Below, piece after piece: positions 55,661 to 64,000 of a DNA stretch of 64,000 nucleotides. Position numbers and translations under genes: made by a program. Every line of letters starts with the position of its first letter. Within the stretch, counting starts at the first letter, position 1. This DNA is from Acanthopleura granulata (Eukaryota > Mollusca > Polyplacophora > Chitonida > Chitonidae). The stretch is from NCBI GenBank assembly GCA_016165875.1, contig JABBOT010000001.1, positions 48,028,625 to 48,092,624 of the forward strand, read 5' to 3'. The notes under the pieces were generated by a model. The model was not told the origin of the DNA. It searched no databases and saw nothing but the letters and a program-made list of their open reading frames with translations.

Positions 55661-57128
55661 TTCAACTGACATACTTCCTCACGGTTACCCAACACACACT
55701 CCAATACTTTTCTTGTAGTACTACACAGAAATGCAGTACAATGTATTTCAATCTACAACAATTGCAGTACAATACTATTCTCTCCACAGAAACAAAATGT
55801 AGCACTATTTCTCAATAAGAAATGCATTTAACCTGATCAGTGAAATGTTACATGACTGGACTGAAGCTACACGCAGTGGGGTTAGGCAGTGTAAACACAG
55901 AGTTCAACAGTCCCTCGAGTCCTGGCATGCATCCAACAAATGTCTTAATACATGTGCCATAAATAAAACTCATGGTTTGTAAACAATGGTGTCAAAGTCC
56001 ACATATGAGAACTAGTTCGCTAATACTGTAAGCTGCTTTTTTTCTACATAATTATCTCTCTAACATAATCTGAAAAGAAAAATATGATTTCCAAGCAGTG
56101 CAGTGTCACACACAAAATTGAGTTCACCCAATGTTCTTTTGTATGTTGGGCATTTCTTCAACAACACTCAGCCAGAAATCTGCTTACACATACAGTTACA
56201 GGGCTGTATATTGACAGACCTCACTGAGGCAGCAGCTGATGACAGCTCAACCACATACATAATTTATTCAGCTCAGGCTTTAGGACTGCATCTCATAATT
56301 AACTGGAAGTATCTGTGGTACAAGTGTGAATATGTGGACTCTGAACCATAAAGCCCTCAGCTTCTTCCACATAACACTTGTTCATGTCACAATGCAGCTA
56401 CCATCATCAGCCTACGTTTATATCTTTACAGCACATCACACATATGCTCACATGACCCTACACGAACGATCACAGTGGCCAAACTATTCAGCAACTTCAG
56501 TGAATTGTATCTGCTCAGTTCTCTGACCTTGTTTCTTCAGCCTCAAGGCAGGGCTACAACTGAAGAACTGTCAATAATAATATTCACTGTAGCAATAAGA
56601 TGTTGCTTCAGCAATCTGACTTCAAATACAGCACTCTACAGCAGTATTGTTAACAATACAAGAATACGACAGCTTAACATCCAAGAGAAACAGTCGTACA
56701 CCAGCTGTATAATACAATCCAGCTGTCCTGTTTATCCTCTTAGTTGAGCGGCAGTGGTGCAGCGCGAGCATCTACACACATATTTCACTGGGAATTGTGT
56801 TAGTTTTGTCCCAGTATCATAATCACACCATGCAAAAGTCAGGAAATCTGGATACAAAGTACATTTGTAAATTCTGTCCAGTAGTTTCCTCCCCAATGAT
56901 TGTCTTCGGGGCAGTTTATGTAAGCATACGTACAAGACCACTCTAACAACGCTGGATCATGCCATGAATAACAATCATGGCACTCAGTTTCCAGTGGCAT
57001 GTACACACAATCTGTATGTAGCTTGTGACTATATACACACCAATACACAGAAGATAAAGAGTCACAAATGTCAGTAATGTGGAAATGGTTTCAATTCAAA
57101 GGAAAGTTAGCAACAACAAAACAGTAGT
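55661..57128 (-). other. Probable 3'UTR of the IRF2BP gene
   Basis: Unique-looking sequence directly after the IRF2BP stop. IRF2BP genes usually have long 3'UTRs. A minus-strand AATAAA (plus TTTATT near 56264-56269) could be a poly-A signal. No other gene is seen. Confidence 0.35.
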
Positions 57129-59075
57129 TTACGAATCACGTTCTTTCTTAATTTTCATCTCTTTATAATCATCTCCTAGAATTGTGGCTATTTCTTCTCG
57201 CATGAATGCCCAAGGTACATTTGATCCCACCAAGGGACATTTTTTGCCACTTGGACAGTACACCTCCGAGCCAGCCCCTTGGCGTTTAATGCTCTCCCTG
57301 GAGCACGGGAAGCAAAATTTGTGTTCAGGAACAGACGGACATTGTACGAAGTGAGTGTCTTCTAACCTCTCCTGACAAAGTGTACACTTGAGGGTTTCAT
57401 TGCTAGGCACAGCCGAGTCTGATTGACCACCCCCACAGTCTGAGGCCAACGCCCCTTGAGGCACCCGTGTCCTAGCCCCAGGGGCGTGAGATGGAGAGTG
57501 TCCAGTCTGTCGCACCCCAGGCCTGCCTGTAATCAGGGAGCCCTCACCTGAGCGACTAGGCGAGTTTGAGGTAAGATTGTCTGTGACGTTCATCAGAGCT
57601 GCCATCGGAGAGGGGCCACCTTGAGAGGGGGCACCATCTGGAGGGGTAGGGGTGTGGTTACTCATGGGTGAGACAGATGAAGAGCTTGGGGGACCAGAAC
57701 TGCCGACATAGCCTGCTGAAGAAATGGTTAACTTGAGAGTTTCTGCTTGTGATTGCAGCCACTGCTGTCTTTTGTGCTGTTCTTCGTTAACAGTCACCTT
57801 ACCACTACTGTTCGCCTCATGATCTGGTTCTGGGGACAATTTGCGTTTTTTCATTTGCCCTTCAAAGTATGTGCGAGCAGAGTGTTTGGATGTTGGGTGA
57901 GATGACCTTGGCAAACAGTTTGGATAATTAGGATCGAGGTATGGTGTTGGCATCATTTCCTTCTTGACCGGTTCTTTAAAAAATCTAACGGGTTCTGAGA
58001 GAAAATCTGCCAGGAGCCTCCAATCCCCTGAACCATGCTTCATTTCATATTCTAAGTACTTAAGCCCGGAGGACATGCTCTTACCAAAGTCTTTCATACA
58101 GTCCTGGAACATTTGTTTTGTGACGCCTGATGTACTGTGATAAATGTTGCTTGAGCCTAATGGATACTCAATGTAAGTTTTCAATTCACAATCCAGTCCT
58201 GCCTTGGTGCAGGCATCAAATCCCAACACTCGACCACAAAAATTATGGTCTTTTTTTAATCTCACCTCGAAAGGGACAACGGTGGACAGGACGGCCAGAG
58301 TCTCGCGGACAGCCGGTGGTTTATTCGCCAGCTCCGCCTCCGATGACAGACGAAAATTTCCGGTCTCGTCACTGCTGGAATGATTCGAGTTGTCGTCATC
58401 TTCATGCTCCGTTTTCTTCCCATTCATGTGATGACCGACTGGCAGGGGCTGCGGTGGAGGCGGTCGGCCGTGTGATGTGAAGGTGGTCAGCCCACCGGGC
58501 ACCCCGCCGTTATTCATGTGTAGCGGGGGTGGCGGATGGTGTACGTGTACTCCCGCCCCCCTCACGCCTGTCACACTGGGGCTTCGTCGGTGCAGCTCCG
58601 GGGGGCCGGATTCCTCGCGATGCAGAGTCGGTCCGTTTGTCCCTGCTGGGTTGCTCGCGATGCGCTGACTATGGCTATAATCCAGTAGGGACCGTGCCGA
58701 ACGACCCTCGTGTACGGGAGGGTAGCGATCTAACGGTCCGGGTGGCGGCCCCGGAGGTGGGTGCGGCCGTGAGTCCAGACCTGAATGCGAGTCGTGCGCT
58801 GCGGTTCGCGCCGACATCGTTCCGGCTGGACCGGGAACTGAATGCGGCTGATGCTTCATGGGCGGCCGGCTGTGAGATCCGTGAGCTTCATGAAAGCTGT
58901 GAGCCCTCTTCATTTGACGAGCGGCCTCGATCACCATTTCTATCCGATCCGGCCCTTCATAGTTCACACAGCCGCGACAGACGGGTTCAGAGAAATCATG
59001 TAACATGGCCCATGGTGTGCGAGGTAAGTCACACAGATAGCAGTGCTGGCGCTGTGCTCTGTGCGGCATGGCCAT
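57129..59075 (-). CDS. IRF2BP-family transcriptional co-regulator (IRF2BP1/2/IRF2BPL-like), intronless
   Basis: Nuclear co-regulator; in mammals the family binds IRF2 and other factors through its C-terminal RING and represses or tunes transcription. The 648-residue ORF is intact. Residues 11-46 form the N-terminal IRF2BP zinc finger ([18 protein letters not shown], then [16 protein letters not shown]12, C15, C33, C36). The middle has a conserved block ([16 protein letters not shown], then FKYLEYE-like [16 protein letters not shown]). Residues 562-648 are the RING region ([55 protein letters not shown]) ending KIKKERDS. Linkers are Pro/Gly/Ser-rich. ATG 59073-59075 begins MAMPHRAQ as expected; a second in-frame ATG follows two codons later. 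Which vertebrate paralogue it matches cannot be said; invertebrates usually have one gene. Confidence 0.97.
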   Translation of the reverse strand: MAMPHRAQRQHCYLCDLPRTPWAMLHDFSEPVCRGCVNYEGPDRIEMVIEAARQMKRAHSFHEAHGSHSRPPMKHQPHSVPGPAGTMSARTAAHDSHSGLDSRPHPPPGPPPGPLDRYPPVHEGRSARSLLDYSHSQRIASNPAGTNGPTLHREESGPPELHRRSPSVTGVRGAGVHVHHPPPPLHMNNGGVPGGLTTFTSHGRPPPPQPLPVGHHMNGKKTEHEDDDNSNHSSSDETGNFRLSSEAELANKPPAVRETLAVLSTVVPFEVRLKKDHNFCGRVLGFDACTKAGLDCELKTYIEYPLGSSNIYHSTSGVTKQMFQDCMKDFGKSMSSGLKYLEYEMKHGSGDWRLLADFLSEPVRFFKEPVKKEMMPTPYLDPNYPNCLPRSSHPTSKHSARTYFEGQMKKRKLSPEPDHEANSSGKVTVNEEQHKRQQWLQSQAETLKLTISSAGYVGSSGPPSSSSVSPMSNHTPTPPDGAPSQGGPSPMAALMNVTDNLTSNSPSRSGEGSLITGRPGVRQTGHSPSHAPGARTRVPQGALASDCGGGQSDSAVPSNETLKCTLCQERLEDTHFVQCPSVPEHKFCFPCSRESIKRQGAGSEVYCPSGKKCPLVGSNVPWAFMREEIATILGDDYKEMKIKKERDS

Positions 59076-59700
59076 GTTGAAGTAGGCCTACGTGTTCACA
59101 GACGACGAGACGATCCAGGCGCACCAAGGTGCATTTTCCCTTCCGATCACAGCAAGGCGACTTTGTAAACACACGCACAGTGTCTGATGTCCGCCGACTT
59201 CTCTTTTCTCAGCCGGCAATCAATTGAAATAGTTTGACACCGATTTGGGTGGTGCGCATGCGTATCCCCAATGTAAACCAGCTCGGCGTCCTTCCATCTC
59301 TCACTCACGCGTGTTGGTTGTGTTGAGCCCTGGCTCTGGCCTAAAATTACAACAGGAACCTTACAGCAAAAAACTGCCCGCAGGGATCTAGACTAAGCGA
59401 AGCGGAAAAACAGTGCGATCAGCCTCGTGGACAAGTCTGCACGCAATTGCCTCGAGTCCAACTGGCTGTGGGATCCGGGCTTATTGCCGGCCATATACTT
59501 GATAGCGGCACTCACGCACACAAGCCCACCACCCACGTCCGGCGTGCCAAGTCCCTCTTCTATACGGCAGGCTGCCCCTTTAACAGGCGATTAGATTCGC
59601 CCCAGTCAACGTTGCCGGGATCCAGTGACATGTGTGATAATACAAACGGGATGGTAAAACCCAGGGGTCTCTCGTATCCCAAATACCTGATCACTCATAA
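59076..59700 (-). promoter_or_regulatory. GC-rich 5' flank and probable promoter/5'UTR of IRF2BP
   Basis: CpG-dense DNA continuing from the coding region, unlike the AT-rich surroundings. No TATA box is clear. An open plus-strand frame (59447-59812) is best explained by base composition. Start site unknown. Confidence 0.45.
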
Positions 59701-61652
59701 AACTCACGTTTTATTTGTTGATCAAAACTCAACGAAAGGAATGCAAATGGTAGACCCTGGTGACAAACGAGAAAACAGACAGATGTGCGATGGAAGAGGA
59801 GAAGGAAATTAGGAAATGACGTGGATGATATGAGAGTGCTGTATAGGGCCCCTGGTGACGGCTCAGCGACGATTTACTTCAGGCCACATATTGCGTGCTC
59901 TTTCAACGGTTTGCAACTGGAATGATTGAATCAGTCTAGGTTTACGTGTGTTCGTGCTAAGCTCGAATCGTGACGAGAACCTGGCTTTAGAAAGAAATCG
60001 AGCGGATGCGAGGCGATAGCAGGGATCGCCGACGACATCAATAAAACCAGATTAATGTCATGAATAAAGCTTGTCCATGCTGACATCACGGACGTGTATT
60101 TGGTCGGCGGCCCCTGGACAAAAATCAATACTGCATCAATCATTTCTAGGCGGCAGAGAAATGGCACAAGCTCTAAACATCTCCCGGGAAACCATCTGGC
60201 TGGGGTAGCTGACGTCACTGGTAGTGCGTCGAGATTTGATAAACCGCCAAATCGGGCTCACCGACCTAGTTCTCGCAGGGAAACCCAGTTCATTACAGGC
60301 TGAGCTAATACAACATTCTTGTCCAGATGCCAGCGATTAACCAGCAGCACGACTAGTCACGAAATCCGCTGCCCCTCATACTGTTGTGACATGCATACGT
60401 GATCGAGCTAAAGGAAGAAAGTGCCTGCACTGAATTTCCCGACGTGCTGAAATATAAACTATCCCCCGACAGTCATTTTTTTGCAAACATGGGATGGCAA
60501 CTTTACGCCGTCATGTATATCTTGCCTCTTACGAAGCCCTATCTCATATTACACAGCATACATCACCCTTGAGTAGAGTCTTTTTATAAGCTTCCTCATA
60601 TGTCATGGATAAACCGCTATCTTAACTACAGAGCATATCTATCATGTCCACCTAAATACTGTAAACTACACTGTCTCTCAAACACAGGGCAGGTTTCGGA
60701 CTTTCCTTTTTTGTTTTTTTGGCCCCATCCTTTTAATTCAGCATAATATTAATAAATAAAAGCAAGCCCTTACATGTTATTTACCAATGCATCGAAAATG
60801 TGTACTGGTAGACAGCCCTCTTCCGTTAACCATTTCAGACTTTCTACAACTGAATATATCGTTAACTTTTAAATCCTTGTTTCAAAATTAAACGATGTCA
60901 TCCCAAAGAACTGGTGAAAGAGTGTTACTCTTGCTTTAATTTTAATGGTATCCAGTGGACAAATAATACTTCAAGACAATGTGACGTCACTTGTTGGCCA
61001 AACTTGTACGTAAATTTTTATTTCGGGCGAAATGTACTAGATTATGAATAAGTGCCAAGAGAGAACTGGGGACGTGTGGTGCTCATGCACTGGGGGTATG
61101 AAACAAATATATCGCTAATGGAATTATGGGAAAAAGGTTATAACTGTGCCTTTAGACAATTAGCACTCCTTAAACACACAACGGTTACTATTGGCTGTAC
61201 ATGGACAATCGAAGTTTTACTTCTGACGTTTGCACATACATGTATAAGTCATCTTCCGATGGTGTTCGACAAGAATGTCTAAATCATGCACGTTCAATGT
61301 ATCACAGTCACTAGATAACCCAGATATTGTTCATATATAGAGCCTAAAAATCATATATATGTAATTCAGATCGTGAGTAGGGCTTTATTCAGGTGGATAG
61401 ATATTTTAAAGTTCACGTCATCCCGGGCAGGAAATGATCTCCGGCCCCATCTTATGAATGTAAGATTCCCTGTCATCTAATCTGCCCACAGCCACGAAAG
61501 CAGACCTCTGTATATATTATGGGTGACAGAATCGTCCGAATGCTCTTAATACCTTGTACATAACAAGGTACATAACTTCAATGTTTAGCCCATAAGCCTT
61601 AACTTTACATACGTGAACATAAAAACACGGAAATATATTCCCATCTCAACCT
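59701..61652. other. Upstream intergenic DNA
   Basis: No gene recognised. Two TGACGTCA palindromes (60210-60217, 60982-60989) and a small perfect hairpin 'taccttgt..acaaggta' (61549-61570) were noted. Confidence 0.4.
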
Positions 61653-62202
61653 AAAGCTGACACACTTGGCTTTACGCTGATGTATGAATGGACAAACAAA
61701 CATGCTTATTCTTGGCTACACACGAAGACTGAAACTCGTAAGTTTGTAGGCTTTTTGTTTTGTCGGAAACATCCAGTAACTGGGAAAAGAAGTGTAAAAC
61801 GACATTCCGGCTTGATTTCTCAGCAATGAAAGCCGATGGAGCCACCATATTTCTGCTATTGTCCCATAAAATTGTTCTTTTAATATAACACTCTATGGGA
61901 GTTATGTGACTTACTCTGCTCTTCAGTCCATAAATGCATAGCTGTCAGTTTATCTTGCGGCCGTGACTCTTCAAGCCGTCATGCCAATAAAAGCTTCGTT
62001 CTAATTGGACGGACACAATACTTAACCGGTGTGGGACCAATCAGAGCGAAGTTCTTCGCTTTGACCTGATTTCCCTCATATTGGATTTTTCCGACTAAAC
62101 TTAAAACCTACAAACTTACGAGTTTCAGACTTCGTATAATCAACAGAAAGCATGTTTGTTGATTCATATATACATAAGAGTAAAGTCTAATGTGTCAGCT
62201 TT
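61653..62202. mobile_element. Foldback MITE with about 120-bp terminal inverted repeats
   Basis: Ends read AAAGCTGACACA (61653-61664) and its exact complement (62191-62202). The inverted match extends inwards through 'gaaactcgtaagtttgtagg' to 'gtcggaaa' (about 61775 and 62085). A second inverted pair lies near the centre (61992-62012 against 62036-62055, 'cttcg.tct.attgg'), so the element is a near-complete foldback with an extra block in its left half. No ORF of transposase type. Confidence 0.8.
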
Positions 62203-62399
62203 GGAACGAACGCCATTTGGTTGAAATTGGAACATTTTTCAGTGTTGGGGATTATATCCCAGACATTGAAATAATTTACCTTGTTACATATTTTAGGTAT
62301 AAACAGCGTTTGAACGATCCTGCCACTTATGCTTTGTACAGGATATGTTATGGCAGATCTGGTTCCCCGATTGCTTTATTGCTGACAACAGAGCAGCTC

Positions 62400-62650
62400 G
62401 GCAAGGACTGATCACGTGACTCCTCGTGCGCCTCGTCTGGAGTCCGTGCTCACAAGGCCGAGTGCCAGGTTTGGTGATGACGTCACTGCCCTGGTTATCC
62501 CAGACCAGGTGTTTGTTATCAGCCGAGATCCTGGATAGCTAAAATATACCACGCTCGCTCGGCCTGCAACGTGGCCACAAACCACCGCCTATGCTGGGGA
62601 AAGCAACACGTATATACCTGCAGCCTGGAATAGGTAAAGCAACACAGGTC
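62400..62650. promoter_or_regulatory. GC-rich block with CACGTG and TGACGTCA sites, possible enhancer or promoter
   Basis: Contrasts with AT-rich flanks and contains an E-box (CACGTG near 62413-62418) and a full CRE palindrome (62478-62485). No exon is visible. Regulatory function is inference. Confidence 0.25.
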
Positions 62651-62739
62651 TACATGGCTCACTATATATGCTTGTCTTATAGAACAGTAAACTGATTAGA
62701 AATCAAATGTATTCGCGGTGACATCAGTTTACTGCCTTC

Positions 62740-62890
62740 CTGCACATCATAAAATTCTTCAATGAAATATTGTCCTTCATGCAGGTCATATAAATCTTCA
62801 GCATAACTATTTGATAAAATCTTGCCCTCCAAGCAGGAAGTATAAATCCTTCACATTATATCATTAGACGAAGCATTGTCCTGCAGGAAA
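62740..62890 (+). repeat. Degenerate tandem repeat, about 52 bp, three copies
   Basis: Units share 'tattgtcctt.atgcagg', 'tataaatc.ttca' and 'catta' words, with increasing divergence. Confidence 0.6.
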
Positions 62891-63844
62891 TATAAAATTA
62901 AATAAATACGGAAATGTCAATAATGTAGCCTGCCTGTGTTCACACAAATGGTAAATATCTTTGACAAGTTTGTACTGGCCACTGTTTGTAATTTAAAAAA
63001 AAAACAACATTAAATGTACTTGTTAAAAACAGGGAGAACCTGCATACATACTGCTGCATTTGATTTTTTTGGTTTTTGTTTTTTTGTTGTTGTTGTTATT
63101 TTTTTCCCGGCATTCACGACTGTGTAGAGTAAACCTCGATCTTCCCAGTGCTAGGAGAGGTATAGTCCACGTCAGCTCCGTATCCTTGCATGTGATGTCT
63201 CCATGGGTTATGTATAAACTACTCATATAAAACTACGTCTTCGTATTCGCTTTCGGTCTTCGGGTCTTTTCTGATCTGCAGTAGTTGCACAAAAGCGTCA
63301 TCGAACAATTCTGAACCCTATATATTAACGTTTAAAATACACAGTGCAATTCATGAAAGAGTTATTTGATCATGGCGCATGACTCAAGCAATAAGCTCTG
63401 CTAGCAATACTGGGTCACAGCTACAGAGACGCCCAGCAGCTGTAGTTGTCTGTTGGGCATATCACAGGTGACGTGATTAAACATCTATAAGGTTCATTAT
63501 TACTTTTTAATAATCTGAATCACGATCTAAAAGGACTTCGTGTACATCCCGTAACATTATGAGAAAGATGCATACACCCATCCTGACCGCCTTTTTAACA
63601 ATAGCTTTATATGGAGAGCTATGCCTCACTGAGAATAAACTTGTTGACTCATTTCCGGTTTTATCCGGTGGTATCAGCCGAGCAACAGTATATTCTAGAA
63701 CTAATGTAAACAACACTACAAATCTGACTGCAAGATGCCGGGGAGTGTTTCTTCAAGGAATGTATTTTTCATTGGAAATAAGTCTTATAATTAGTTTCGG
63801 TTTTCACTTCTTAACTTAAATCAAAGTTTATGTATTTGATAAAT
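62891..63844. other. Unassigned DNA
   Basis: No gene recognised; short open frames on both strands (for example 63559-63819 plus) lack any family signature. A T/G-rich run lies at about 63064-63104. Confidence 0.35.
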
Positions 63845-64000
63845 TTATTTTATTTGATTGTTGTTTTACGCCGTACTCAAGAATATTTCACTTATACAAC
63901 GGCGGCCAGCACTATGGTGGGAGGAAACCGGGCAGAGCCCGGAGGAAACCCACAACCATCCACAGGTTGCTGGCAGGCCTTCCCACGTACGGCCGGAGAG
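63845..64000 (-). repeat. SINE copy truncated by the window edge
   Basis: A well-conserved reverse copy: 'gttttacgccgtactcaaga', 'acggcggccagcactatgg', 'gaggaaaccgggcagagccc', 'caggttgctggcaggccttc', 'cgtacggccggagag'. One of the least diverged, so a comparatively recent insertion. Confidence 0.92.

Noticed and set aside
58130..59080. Plus-strand ORFs of 116 and 183 codons
   Set aside because: They are antisense shadows of the GC-rich IRF2BP coding sequence.
59447..59812. 121-codon plus-strand ORF upstream of IRF2BP
   Set aside because: It lies in the CpG-rich promoter flank, where stops are rare, and shows no recognisable domain.

Overview
The window is eukaryotic, AT-rich nuclear DNA. It has multi-exon genes with GT-AG introns, many tRNA-derived SINEs whose 3' ends read like 'gtaaaacaccaatcaaataaata', foldback MITEs, minisatellites and a LINE relic. 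The SINE type and the gene content point to a mollusc, probably a bivalve or gastropod. I cannot name the species from sequence alone.

Layout. About 1-6.9 kb is intergenic and holds a SINE fragment and a decayed non-LTR retrotransposon (2.2-4.2 kb). 7.0-16.6 kb (+) is a GH56 hyaluronidase gene. Its five recognised exons cover the catalytic domain with the D-W-E catalytic motif. The C-terminal EGF-like module is split by a roughly 600-residue hydrophilic, Ser/Thr-rich insert that also carries in-frame splice-like signals. 16.6-20.4 kb separates two convergent genes. 20.4-41.5 kb (-) is most of a TALPID3 (KIAA0586) orthologue: 22 coding exons, all phase-compatible, 1274 codons to the stop. Its 5' exons were not found. 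They may lie in the repeat-rich 41.6-57 kb region. 57.1-59.1 kb (-) is an intact intronless IRF2BP-family gene of 648 codons with a GC-rich 5' flank. 59-64 kb is upstream DNA with a foldback element and a truncated SINE.

The three genes are not an operon. Hyaluronidase is a secreted or surface glycan hydrolase, TALPID3 is a centriole/cilium protein and IRF2BP is a nuclear co-regulator. Their adjacency is ordinary metazoan gene order.

The observations most worth following are a 64-bp tandem array that has copied the splice acceptor and 5' end of a TALPID3 exon about nine times, the giant insert with possible exitrons in the hyaluronidase EGF module, three foldback MITEs, a small transposon-type ORF flanked by inverted repeats, and two plus-strand exon-like pieces (51.5 and 54.8 kb), one of which looks like a broken ENaC/ASIC-type cysteine motif. 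All exon boundaries were set by eye from splice consensus, phase and family alignment from memory. No search was run.
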